The notes under the pieces are model-generated. The model had not been told where the DNA came from and made no database searches. It saw only the letters and a program-made list of their open reading frames with translations. Below, piece by piece: positions 53,101 to 60,325 of a stretch of 64,000 nt of DNA. Where the stretch lies: positions 1,736,001 through 1,800,000 of the forward strand of contig NZ_CP008953.1 of the NCBI RefSeq assembly GCF_000732925.1. The letters run 5' to 3'. The translations under genes were made by a program, and so were the position numbers. How positions within the stretch are numbered: the stretch's first letter is position 1; each line of letters opens with the position of its first letter. This DNA is from Amycolatopsis japonica (GTDB lineage Bacteria; Actinomycetota; Actinomycetes; Mycobacteriales; Pseudonocardiaceae).

Positions 53101-53557
53101 GTACGGTGACACCTCCGTCCTGCCGTCCAAGGACTTCTTCTACGGCCTGCGGCCGGGCGAGGAGTACTCGGTCGACCTGGAACAGGGTGTCCGGCTGCTG
53201 ATCGAGCTGGAGGCCATCGGCGAGGCCGACGAGCGCGGCCTGCGCACGGTGATGTCCACGCTCAACGGCCAGCTGCGCCCGATCCAGGTCCGCGACACCG
53301 CGATCGCGTCGGACATCCCGGCGACGGAGAAGGCCGCCAAGGGCGACCCGAAGCAGATCGCCGCGCCGTTCGCGGGCGTGGTCACGCTGCAGGTGTCCGA
53401 GGGTGACGAGGTCGAGGCCGGTGCCACGGTCGCGACCATCGAGGCGATGAAGATGGAGGCGTCGATCACGGCGTCGACCGGCGGCAAGGTGTCGCGGCGC
53501 GCGATCAACGCCGTCCAGCAGGTGGAAGGAGGGGACCTGCTGCTCGTCCTGGAGTGA
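50180..53557 (+). CDS. pyc: Pyruvate carboxylase
   Basis: 1125 residues from ATG 50180, after GGAAGG; ATG 50162 in frame is less well placed. Makes oxaloacetate from pyruvate, bicarbonate and ATP. Biotin carboxylase domain about 1-450 (FRKVLVANRGEIAIRAF, GGGGRGMRR, FIEMNPRIQVEHTVTEE), carboxyltransferase about 520-830 (TDTTFRDAHQSLLATR, HIHTHDTAGGQLATYLAA), and a biotinyl domain with K1091 in AMKME. Normal length. It lies near recG as in mycobacteria, with accessory genes inserted between. Confidence 0.97.
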   Translation: MFRKVLVANRGEIAIRAFRAGFELGAGTVAVFPHEDRNSLHRLKADEAYEIGEPGHPVRAYLSVEEIVAAAKKAGADAVYPGYGFLSENPDLARACEDEGITFVGPSADILELTGNKARAVKAARDAGVPVLGSSEPSSDVDALIAAAEEIGFPVFVKAVAGGGGRGMRRVQEPAQLRESIEAAAREAESAFGDPTVFIEKAVVEPRHIEVQILADGEGNVIHLYERDCSVQRRHQKVVELAPAPNLPSELRDRICADAVKFARQIGYRNAGTVEFLLDRDGNHVFIEMNPRIQVEHTVTEEVTDVDLVQSQLRIASGETLEDLGLSQDKVYLRGAALQCRITTEDPANGFRPDTGMISAYRSPGGSGIRLDGGTAFAGTEISAHFDSLLVKLSCRGRDFKTAVGRARRAVAEFRIRGVATNIPFLQAVLDDPDFREGRVTTSFIEERPHLLTARHSADRGTRLLTYLADKTVNKPHGERPRTLDPQVKLPKLPKGLEPAPGSKQKLTELGPEGFARWLRESPTIGVTDTTFRDAHQSLLATRVRTKDLLAVAPVVARTTPQLLSLECWGGATYDVALRFLAEDPWERLAKLREAVPNICLQMLLRGRNTVGYTPYPTEVTNAFVEEATATGIDIFRIFDALNDVEQMRPAIEAVRETGSAVAEVALCYTSDLSDPAEKLYTLDYYLKLAEQIVGAGAHVLAIKDMAGLLRAPAAVRLVSALRKEFDLPVHIHTHDTAGGQLATYLAAIQAGADAVDGAVASMAGTTSQPSLSALVAATDHSDRPTGLDLQAIGDLEPYWESVRKIYAPFEAGLSSPTGRVYHHEIPGGQLSNLRTQAISLGLGERFEDIEAMYAAADKILGHLVKVTPSSKVVGDLALHLVGAGVSPSDFEAEPNKFDIPDSVIGFLRGELGDPPGGWPEPFRTKALEGRAQPKPVQELSEEDHKGLAEDRRATLNRLLFPGPTKDFEAHREQYGDTSVLPSKDFFYGLRPGEEYSVDLEQGVRLLIELEAIGEADERGLRTVMSTLNGQLRPIQVRDTAIASDIPATEKAAKGDPKQIAAPFAGVVTLQVSEGDEVEAGATVATIEAMKMEASITASTGGKVSRRAINAVQQVEGGDLLLVLE

Positions 53558-53564
53558 TTTGCCC

Positions 53565-53668
53565 GTGAAGGCCCCCTTCCCCCGGTCGAGTTCAGTCCTG
53601 CCGCGCGTCAGCGCGTCCGTTGAGGGCGGCGGCGGGGGCATGGATGGACGAGGAAAGGGGGCCTTCAC
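53565..53668. repeat. GTGAAGGCC palindrome with long loop
   Basis: 14-base perfect arms GTGAAGGCCCCCTT (53565-53578) and complement (53655-53668) are separated by 76 bases instead of the usual 3-20. The intervening sequence is GC-rich with no gene. It begins 8 bases after the pyc stop. Confidence 0.7.
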
Positions 53669-53688
53669 GCGCAGTGGCGGGGCGATGG

Positions 53689-53743
53689 TGTCGCGAAAGC
53701 CACTTTCGGGACATCAGACGTCCCGAAAGTGGCTTTCGCGACA
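53689..53743. repeat. Nested CGAAAGCCACTTTCG palindrome, perfect 24-base stem
   Basis: Arms 53689-53712 and 53720-53743, perfect, with an ATCAGAC loop; each arm is itself a near palindrome around GCCAC or GTGGC. Same layout as the element at 16235-16290. Confidence 0.88.
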
Positions 53744-53783
53744 TAGTCGCCGGGCCCAGGGGTGACCGTCGATCCCAGCCTTC

Positions 53784-53848
53784 GCCGACGTTGCGAAAGC
53801 CACTTTCGCAACCTTCAACGTTGCGAAAGTGGCTTTCGCAACGTCGGC
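53784..53848. repeat. Nested GTTGCGAAAGCCACTTTCGCAAC palindrome, perfect 29-base stem
   Basis: Arms 53784-53812 and 53820-53848, perfect, with a CTTCAAC loop; each arm contains a 9-base inner hairpin. The same unit is a direct tandem pair at 16137-16189. Confidence 0.88.
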
Positions 53849-53896
53849 CTCTCGGTCCGGCCTTCACGCACTTGCGGCCGTCGCTAACGTGGACCG

Positions 53897-54691
53897 GTGC
53901 TGATCAACGCCGTACCCCAGTTCCAGGGCGCACTGACCGAGCGGGCGCCGGAGTTGCCCGAGGGCTGCGTCGCGCTCGCCGAGCTCGCGGGCCACGTGCT
54001 GGGCGTGCCGGTGCACCACATCCGGCAGACGCGTGAGACCTCGCCCGCGGTCGACGGCATCGCCAACCGCGCGGTGCTCACCGGCGCGAACCGGGCCGCG
54101 CAGCTCGCCGCGCTGGAGGCGCCGGGCGGGCCGGTGCTCACCATCGGCGGCGACTGCGGTGTCGAACTGATCCCGATCGGGGTCGCGCGCTACCGCTTCG
54201 GTCCGGGGCTCGGCGTCGCCTGGTTCGACGCGCATTCCGACCTCAACACCGCGGAGACGTCGCCGTCGGGCGCGTTCCACGGCATGGTGCTGCGGTCGCT
54301 GCTCGGTGAGGGCGACCCGGAGTTCGCCGCGAATCCGCCGGTCGAACCCGGACGCGTGGTGCTCGCCGGGACGAGGGCCTTCGACGACGCCGAGCGGGCC
54401 GTGGTCGAGCGCGGGCTCGTCGTCGAGACGGCCGACGTCGCCGCCGGGCTGGCCGATGCGGACAAGGTGTACGTCCATCTCGATCTCGACGTGCTCGACC
54501 CGGCGGAGTTCGACGGGCTGAACTATCCGGAGCCCGGTGGCTTGACGATCGAACGTCTGGTGACGATGCTTCGCGGCCTGAGCGATTTCGAGGTCGTCGG
54601 CGCGGGGATCACCGAATGCGTCGGCACCGAGGTCCGCGTGCTGGCCCCCGTGCTCGAAGTACTCGGTGAATTGCTCACCGGAAAGCAGTGA
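53897..54691 (+). CDS. Arginase/agmatinase-fold protein with altered metal site
   Basis: 264 residues from GTG 53897. Ureohydrolase fold with WFDAHSDLNT and VHLDLDVLDPAEF, which supply five metal ligands. The usual GGDHS is GGDCG, replacing the first His ligand by Cys. This variant occurs in actinobacterial arginase-like proteins, as far as I recall, and its activity is unknown. No neighbouring urea-cycle gene. Confidence 0.85.
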   Translation: MLINAVPQFQGALTERAPELPEGCVALAELAGHVLGVPVHHIRQTRETSPAVDGIANRAVLTGANRAAQLAALEAPGGPVLTIGGDCGVELIPIGVARYRFGPGLGVAWFDAHSDLNTAETSPSGAFHGMVLRSLLGEGDPEFAANPPVEPGRVVLAGTRAFDDAERAVVERGLVVETADVAAGLADADKVYVHLDLDVLDPAEFDGLNYPEPGGLTIERLVTMLRGLSDFEVVGAGITECVGTEVRVLAPVLEVLGELLTGKQ

Positions 54692-54756
54692 CGCTGCGTC
54701 ACGGTCGCATCCACTTCGGCCGTTCGTACGTACCGTGCGAGGCGTTTGCCGGGCAC

Positions 54757-54872
54757 TTGTCATCAAAATTCAGGGCTGCCCCGTGATTTTGTCACGATGG
54801 TGACAAGAAATCGGTTTCTTCTGCGAAAGGTGACACATTCACGGGCGACTTCGCGATGTGTTCGTTGTCACC
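54757..54872. promoter_or_regulatory. TTGTCAC/GTGACAA operator-like array before the PucR-type gene
   Basis: A perfect inverted repeat TTGTCAC-GATG-GTGACAA at 54789-54806, plus half-sites TTGTCA at 54757-54762, GGTGACA at 54829-54835 and TTGTCACC at 54865-54872. All lie in the 230-base spacer upstream of ATG 54923. Probably the binding region of the PucR-type regulator or another factor. Confidence 0.5.
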
Positions 54873-54922
54873 TCACGACGATCGTGGGATGTCAGGACGC
54901 TGGGCGGAGCAAAGGAGCTGCG

Positions 54923-56206
54923 ATGTCGGTGGAGCGCGGAATCGAACACGCTGCGCAGCCTCCCGCGGCACTTCCCCGCAAACTCGCCGACATTTTGCGA
55001 CCGGAGCTCGGCAGTCTCGCCAACGAGATCGTCGACGAGATCCGGGCGACCATCCCCGCGTACGCGCGCCCGCTCGACGGGCCCTACGGCAAATCGATCC
55101 GCGCGGGCGTCGAGTACGCGATCACGCTCTTCGTCGCCCAGATCGCGGATCCCACCGTCTCCAAGGAACAGTCGCACGAGGTCCACCACCGGCTCGGGCA
55201 GAACGAGATGCGGGAAGGCCGCAGCCTCGACACCCTCCAGTCGGCTTATCGGGTCGGGGCCCGGGTCTCGTGGCGGCGCATCATGCGCGTCGGGCGCCGC
55301 AGCGGGCTGTCGTCCGCGGTGATGTCGCAACTGGCCGACGCGATGCTCGCGTTCATGGACGAACTCGCGTCCGTCGCGCTGGACGGGTACCTCGAAGCGA
55401 AGGCGCGCACCGCCGGCGCGCTGGACACGTGGCGCCGCAAACTGCTGCACCTGGTGCTGGAGACGCCGCCCGCGCCGTCGAAGGCGATCGCGGAACTCGC
55501 GCAGCTGACCGGCTGGACGGTGCCCGAACGCGCCACCCCGGTGGTGCTGCACCCGATCGGCGAGACCGTCAGACCCCGGCGGCACAACGCGGTGGATTCG
55601 GACGTCCTCGCCGAACTCGACTGCGCTGAGCCGCGCCTTCTCGTCCCGGGCGAGATCTCGATCGCCCGCCTGGCCACCCTGCAGGCCGCGCTGCCGGAGT
55701 ACCGGCTGTCGATCGGCCCGTGCCGTCCGCTGCATTCCGTCGCCGATTCCCTTCGCTGGGCGCGCGAGGCCCTGCTCCTTTCCGAACGCGGCATCATCCA
55801 GGCCCGCCGCGTGATCCGCGCCGAAGACCACCTCGCCACCCTGCTCGTGAACGCCGACGCCGCGCTGACCTGCCAGCTGCGTGACCGGCTGTTCGCCCCA
55901 CTGGCCGAGATGACCGGGAAACAGCGGGAACGGCTGCTCGAAACCCTCCGCGCTTGGCTCGACAGCCAGGGCAACGTCGTCGATATCGCCGAGCGGCTCC
56001 AGGTGCATCCGCAGACCGTCCGGTACCGCATGCGGCAGCTGCAGGCGACCTTCGGCGAGCACTTGCGCGACCCGGGGGCGCGGTTCGAGATGGAACTCGC
56101 GCTGCGGGCCGGGGTCGGCCTTTCCGCTTCGCCCGAAGGCTTCACGCTTCCGGAGGTGCTGCCGTCGCCGCGCAAGAGTCCACAGTGGACGCCGAGCGGG
56201 TCGTAG
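54923..56206 (+). CDS. PucR-family helix-turn-helix regulator
   Basis: 427 residues from ATG 54923, after AAAGGAG. The N-terminal region is helical (LGQNEMREGRSLDTLQSAYRVGARVSWRRIM), like the RsbRD/CdaR sensing region; the C-terminus is a PucR-type HTH (WLDSQGNVVDIAERLQVHPQTVRYRMRQLQATFGEHLRDP). Such regulators often stand near mce or fatty-acid genes. Its targets could be the secreted proteins downstream or the mce operon (inference). Confidence 0.88.
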   Translation: MSVERGIEHAAQPPAALPRKLADILRPELGSLANEIVDEIRATIPAYARPLDGPYGKSIRAGVEYAITLFVAQIADPTVSKEQSHEVHHRLGQNEMREGRSLDTLQSAYRVGARVSWRRIMRVGRRSGLSSAVMSQLADAMLAFMDELASVALDGYLEAKARTAGALDTWRRKLLHLVLETPPAPSKAIAELAQLTGWTVPERATPVVLHPIGETVRPRRHNAVDSDVLAELDCAEPRLLVPGEISIARLATLQAALPEYRLSIGPCRPLHSVADSLRWAREALLLSERGIIQARRVIRAEDHLATLLVNADAALTCQLRDRLFAPLAEMTGKQRERLLETLRAWLDSQGNVVDIAERLQVHPQTVRYRMRQLQATFGEHLRDPGARFEMELALRAGVGLSASPEGFTLPEVLPSPRKSPQWTPSGS

Positions 56207-56219
56207 GGGCACGCCTGGA

Positions 56220-56274
56220 TGTCATGAAAGGGTCGTTCAGGACGAAAAACGTCCTGAACGACCCTTTCATGACA
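56220..56274. terminator. Bidirectional terminator, perfect 25-base stem
   Basis: Arms 56220-56244 and 56250-56274 (starting TGTCATGAAAGGGTCG) with an AAAAA loop, between the convergent PucR-type gene and the secreted-protein gene, 5 bases from the latter's stop. Confidence 0.88.
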
Positions 56275-56278
56275 CGCG

Positions 56279-57652
56279 TCAGCGGCCCGCCGGCGGCTCG
56301 ACGTTCGGGCACTTGCGCTCGGGTTCCCAAGGCAGCCCGACCTGGTTGACCCCGACGCAGGCCTGGTTCCCTGGCCCCGAAGCCATCCCGGTCAGCAGCG
56401 AGTCGAGATCCTCCTTCGCGCCACAGCCCGAGAACGGGGGCAGCGTGAAGTCTCGATAGGCGGGATCCGTCCACTTCGGATCGGTGCGCACCACGCCGCC
56501 GGTGAACATCCCGTACTTCTCCCCGCGGAGATTGATCTTGATCGGCTCCGCGGTGAGGCAGTGGTCGCCGACGTCGAGGGCGACCCCGTTGATGGTGACC
56601 CCGCTCAGTTTCCCGTAGACCTTGAGCGGGGTGAGGACGGTCGAACTGCCCTCCGGCTCCGGGATCGAAACCCCGTCGACGTCGATGATGTGATTGCCGG
56701 TCGCGTAGTCCTCCGGCAGCAGTTCCATGGTCGCGGTGATCGGGACGAACCCGAAACCGAGGAAGCTCATCTTGCTCGGCGGCATGATGACGGAGCCGGT
56801 GATCTTGCCGGGCCCTTCGGTGTTCTCGAGGTCGACATGCCACACCGCGTTGACCATGAACGCGGGCTTCAGCCGGGCGAAGGCGCCGAGCTTCGTGATC
56901 GACGACGTGCCCTGAAGCTCGAACGGCTGCAACGCGATCGGGTAGAGGGCGTCGGCGTGGACCTCGTCCGCGGCCCGCGCGTCGGTACCGGGTTTCTTCT
57001 GCTCGCCGGGTTTGCCGGACTGCGGCTTGGGTTTTCCGAGCGGCAGGAGCGCGACACTGCCGAGCAGCGTGTTCTGGTCCGGCGTCTGGGTGCAGGTGAT
57101 CGGTTTGAGCGGCGTCTCCGCGGCGGTCAGCGCGAGCGACGGCGCGCCCGTGCTCAGCCGCAGTTCGGACGGCACCTTGAGCAGGATGTCGGGGACGGTA
57201 CCCGTCGCGACCAGCTTCAGTTCGCCGGTGGTGGGCACCTTCGTCGTCGGGATCGTCACGGACACCGGGATCGGGGTCTTCTTGTCCCCGTTCGCGGCCG
57301 TGAGTTCGACGGTCGCGCCACCCGTGACCTCGGCGACGGTTCCGAGTGACCCTTCGCCGATGGTGAAGGTCAGCGAGAAGTCCTTGACCTGAACGGGTTT
57401 CCCGGTCGGGACGACTTTCGGCAGCGTCGCCTGGACGTCCATGGTGACCGGCCGTTCCCCGGCGGGATCCGGGAAGACGCAGGTGTTCGCGAGGCGCTGG
57501 TGTGCGGACGTGGTGCCCTGCAACGGGGCCGGCGGCGGCGTGGCCGGATCGGTCGCGGCCGAAGAGGACAGTGCCCCGCTCACACCCACGAGCAGGATGA
57601 CGCCCGCCAGAACGGGAAACCTCCCGAGTGCCCGGCGAACCTGTTGCGTCAT
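56279..57652 (-). CDS. Secreted protein of about 457 residues, DUF6801-like
   Basis: Signal peptide about 1-33 (VLAGVILLVGVSGALSSSAA). Two beta-rich halves joined by a Gly/Pro/Lys-rich linker (about 205-235). The first starts with a Cys (ANTCVFPD) and KPVQVKDFSLTFTI; the second has GSVIMPPSKMSFLGFGFVPITATM and paired Cys (DHCLTAE ... SGCGAKE). The style of the first half resembles DUF6801-type secreted proteins of actinobacteria; I am not sure. Probably cell-surface or extracellular. First of three same-strand secreted genes. Confidence 0.7.
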   Translation of the reverse strand: MTQQVRRALGRFPVLAGVILLVGVSGALSSSAATDPATPPPAPLQGTTSAHQRLANTCVFPDPAGERPVTMDVQATLPKVVPTGKPVQVKDFSLTFTIGEGSLGTVAEVTGGATVELTAANGDKKTPIPVSVTIPTTKVPTTGELKLVATGTVPDILLKVPSELRLSTGAPSLALTAAETPLKPITCTQTPDQNTLLGSVALLPLGKPKPQSGKPGEQKKPGTDARAADEVHADALYPIALQPFELQGTSSITKLGAFARLKPAFMVNAVWHVDLENTEGPGKITGSVIMPPSKMSFLGFGFVPITATMELLPEDYATGNHIIDVDGVSIPEPEGSSTVLTPLKVYGKLSGVTINGVALDVGDHCLTAEPIKINLRGEKYGMFTGGVVRTDPKWTDPAYRDFTLPPFSGCGAKEDLDSLLTGMASGPGNQACVGVNQVGLPWEPERKCPNVEPPAGR

Positions 57653-57683
57653 GGGTGTTCCTCTCGTGCCTTGCGCTGATGTG

Positions 57684-58304
57684 TCACGTGATCGGGATCG
57701 CCGGGCTGAAGGTGCGGTTCTGCGCCGGGTTGGTGTTCTTCACCGTGCAGTTGAAGATCCAGGGACTCCACGTCCCGTCCTTCTGGTGAAGGGCGCCTTC
57801 GATACGGAACGTGGTCCCGAGCCCGATGGCCGCTTGGCCGGGTGTGCCCGCCGCGAAGGTGGGGACGACGGTGCTCGTGTCCTGTTCGAAAAGGACGGAG
57901 CGCGGCCCCGGGACGTACGGCGCGATCTGTTCGGGAATCCTCAGCCGCGTCATCTCCGCCGAGGCCGGCGCGGTGTTCGTCCCGGTCAGCGAGGTGGTGA
58001 TCGTGCCGCGGATACCGTCCCGGTTGCTGGCGTTGAACGTCACGGCGTTGAGCATGGCGTTGAACACGAGGCTCCCGGCGATTCCGCCCGGCGAGATGGC
58101 GCCACCGGCGGGCACCGAATCGGGGCCGGTGAAGGTCATCCTGACGTCGAGCGGCTGCTGGCCGATCGACGGGAAGCCGCACATGTACGTGACCGTCCCC
58201 GTGGCGAAGGATGTTTCGGCCGTGGCCGGTGCGGCCGTGAGCAGCGAGACCGCGCCGATCACGACGGCCGAGACCGCGCCCGCCCGGCGAACCTGCCGTC
58301 CCAT
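57684..58304 (-). CDS. Secreted protein, tandem paralogue 1
   Basis: 206 residues from ATG 58304, after AAGGGA. Signal peptide about 1-29 (ending TAAPATAE). The mature domain begins TGTVTYMCGFPSIGQQPLDVRM and ends WIFNCTVKNTNPAQNRTFSPAIPIT, with one Cys at each end that may pair. It is clearly a duplicate of the next gene (58375-59001); the C-terminal 20 residues are nearly identical. Probably a surface or matrix protein. Function unknown. Confidence 0.8.
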   Translation of the reverse strand: MGRQVRRAGAVSAVVIGAVSLLTAAPATAETSFATGTVTYMCGFPSIGQQPLDVRMTFTGPDSVPAGGAISPGGIAGSLVFNAMLNAVTFNASNRDGIRGTITTSLTGTNTAPASAEMTRLRIPEQIAPYVPGPRSVLFEQDTSTVVPTFAAGTPGQAAIGLGTTFRIEGALHQKDGTWSPWIFNCTVKNTNPAQNRTFSPAIPIT

Positions 58305-58374
58305 GGGGTTTCCCTTCGCATCGTGTGGTGGAGACCGTGCGGGGCGGGCGTCCCCGCCCCGCACGGGTGGTTCG

Positions 58375-59001
58375 TCAGGTGATCGGGATCGCCGGGCTGA
58401 ACGCGCGGTTCTGCGCCGGGTTGGTGTTCTTCACCGTGCAGTTGAAGTTCCACGCCGTCCAGGTGCCGTCCTTCTTGTGGAAGTCCAGCGGAGCGTTGAT
58501 CGTGGTCCCGAGGGAGATCACGCCCGAACCGGGAGCGCCCGCGGTCAGCGTCGGAACACTGGTGCCGGCGTCCTGGACGATGTTGAACGACCGGGGGCCG
58601 GGCACGTACGGGTTGATCTGGGTCGGAACGTCCAGGTTGGTCACCGTCGCCGACGTCGGGGTGGCGTTGGTGGCGGTGATCGGCATGTTGGCCTTGCCGC
58701 GGACACCGTCGTAGTTGGCGGCGTTGAGCAGCGCGTTGATGGTCGCGTTGATCGTCGCGGTGCCGCCGACACTCGACGGAGTGGCGGTGCCGCCGGAGGC
58801 GACCGAGTCCGGCCCGACGAAGTTCGCCTTCACGTCCAGCTGCTGCTGGCCGATGCCGGGGAAGTTGCACATGTAGGCGACGGTGCCGGTGGCGTAGGTG
58901 GTCGCGGCGGCGGCCGTGCCGGCGGTGAGCACGGCGACGGCGCCGAGCACGATGCCGGTGGTGGCGACGCCTGCCGACAGCTTGCCAAGTCTACGGGACA
59001 T
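58375..59001 (-). CDS. Secreted protein, tandem paralogue 2
   Basis: 208 residues from ATG 59001, nine bases after GGAG; the ATG at 59010 abuts the ribosome site and is unlikely. Signal peptide about 1-33 (GAVAVLTAGTAAAA). Same domain as the neighbour: TGTVAYMCNFPGIGQQQLDVKA ... NFNCTVKNTNPAQNRAFSPAIPIT. The two genes, 70 bases apart, arose by duplication. The long upstream spacer suggests this one has the main promoter. Confidence 0.8.
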   Translation of the reverse strand: MSRRLGKLSAGVATTGIVLGAVAVLTAGTAAAATTYATGTVAYMCNFPGIGQQQLDVKANFVGPDSVASGGTATPSSVGGTATINATINALLNAANYDGVRGKANMPITATNATPTSATVTNLDVPTQINPYVPGPRSFNIVQDAGTSVPTLTAGAPGSGVISLGTTINAPLDFHKKDGTWTAWNFNCTVKNTNPAQNRAFSPAIPIT

Positions 59002-59286
59002 ACCTGTCATCTCCTTTGATCCAGTTTACGTCTCGGGCGGCTTTCCCCATGCGCCTTTCGGCGGATTTTTCTGATCAAATATGCTCGACTCGAGCGGCTT
59101 TCTCGGTGGTGGGGTAAACCGAGGTTACCCGCGAGTTATGTACGTAACAAGGATTCATGTCGACATGTTTCGAAGTGGGTGAGACGCCCGTTCTTTCTTG
59201 TCAGTGGGCGCTGAATGCGATTATGAAGTTTGTCCGTGGATGACAAAGAGACGGCCGATCGGTGCAGCCGGGTTAACATTCGGCGC

Positions 59287-60261
59287 ATGTCTTCCGAGAA
59301 TCGACGATCGGCATCACGACGGGTAGCGGGCGTCGCGATTACCGTAATGATCGCAACGGTTTCCCTTTGCGGTACGGCGAGCGCCGCGCAGACCGGCGAA
59401 GCGCGGCCATGGGGGAGCAACGACTACGGGCAGGGGACCATACCGGCCGCCGCGCTCGGCGCCAGCGCGGTCTCCGCGGGCGCGATCACCCATCTCGCGC
59501 TCAAGGACGGCGGGGTGATCGCCTGGGGGAACGACAGTTACGGCCAGTTGTCGGTTCCGGCGGCGGCCACGTCCGGCGTCTCGGCGATCGCCGCCGGCTG
59601 GGCGCACGAACTCGCGCTGAAGAACGGCGGCGTGATCGCCTGGGGCAACGGTTTCTACGGCCAGAACGTCGTGCCGTCGTCCGCGACTTCGGGGGTCACC
59701 GCGATCTCCACCAGTGCGTACTTCAACCTGGCGCTCAAAACGAACGGCAGCGTGGTGAGCTGGGGCTCGCGGACCACGGTTCCCGCGTCCGTGTCCTCCG
59801 GGGTCACCGCGATCTCGGCGGGCGGCGACCACGGGCTCGCGCTGAAGAACGGCGGCGTGATCGGATGGGGCAGCAACGGAAAGGGCCAGATCACGGTGCC
59901 CGCGGCGGCCACCTCCGGGGTTTCGGCGATCTCGGCCGGTTTCCGGCACAGCATCGCGCTGAAGAACGGTGGCGTCATCGCCTGGGGTGACAACTTCTAC
60001 GGCCAGGCCACGGTTCCGCCGGAAGCGCAGTCCGGCGTGGTCGCCATCGACGCGGGCTTCAACCACAACGTCGCGCTGAAGGCCGACGGGAGTGTCTTCG
60101 CCTGGGGCAGCAACGTGAAGGCGGAGAGCCGGGACACCAGCTCGGAGCCGCCGATGGACATGTGGAAGTTCTCCGGCGTGTGCGCTCCGGTCTACGCCGT
60201 TTCCGCCGGTGACAGCACCGGCGTCGCGCTGGTCGACCCCACGGCGCCGTACTTCTGCTGA
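59287..60261 (+). CDS. Secreted RCC1-like beta-propeller resembling beta-lactamase inhibitor BLIP-II
   Basis: 324 residues from ATG 59287. Signal peptide about 1-37 (ending GTASAAQ). Seven or so repeats of about 35-40 residues follow the pattern ATSGVSAIAAG-x-x-H-x-LALKNGGVIAWGxN-x-x-GQ-x-x-VP (for example starts near 60, 95, 133, 205). This is the repeat of Streptomyces BLIP-II, a beta-lactamase-inhibiting seven-bladed propeller, and more broadly of RCC1. Binding of beta-lactamase cannot be shown from sequence; other RCC1-like secreted proteins exist. Isolated, with a palindrome 4 bases after its stop. Confidence 0.82.
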   Translation: MSSENRRSASRRVAGVAITVMIATVSLCGTASAAQTGEARPWGSNDYGQGTIPAAALGASAVSAGAITHLALKDGGVIAWGNDSYGQLSVPAAATSGVSAIAAGWAHELALKNGGVIAWGNGFYGQNVVPSSATSGVTAISTSAYFNLALKTNGSVVSWGSRTTVPASVSSGVTAISAGGDHGLALKNGGVIGWGSNGKGQITVPAAATSGVSAISAGFRHSIALKNGGVIAWGDNFYGQATVPPEAQSGVVAIDAGFNHNVALKADGSVFAWGSNVKAESRDTSSEPPMDMWKFSGVCAPVYAVSAGDSTGVALVDPTAPYFC

Positions 60262-60264
60262 CGT

Positions 60265-60317
60265 TCCGTGAAGGCCTCCTTGAGAGACCCAGGGTCCCTC
60301 AAGGAGGCCTTCACGGA
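60265..60317. repeat. GTGAAGGCC-family palindrome
   Basis: 25-base arms (60265-60289, 60293-60317) with one mismatch and a 3-base loop, between two convergent genes, so probably a terminator for both. Confidence 0.85.
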
Positions 60318-60325
60318 CTTGAGCG

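Noticed and set aside
51158..53668. 836-codon minus-strand frame over pyc
   Set aside because: Shadow of pyc codon bias; it is rich in Arg, His, Asp and Val with no fold signature.
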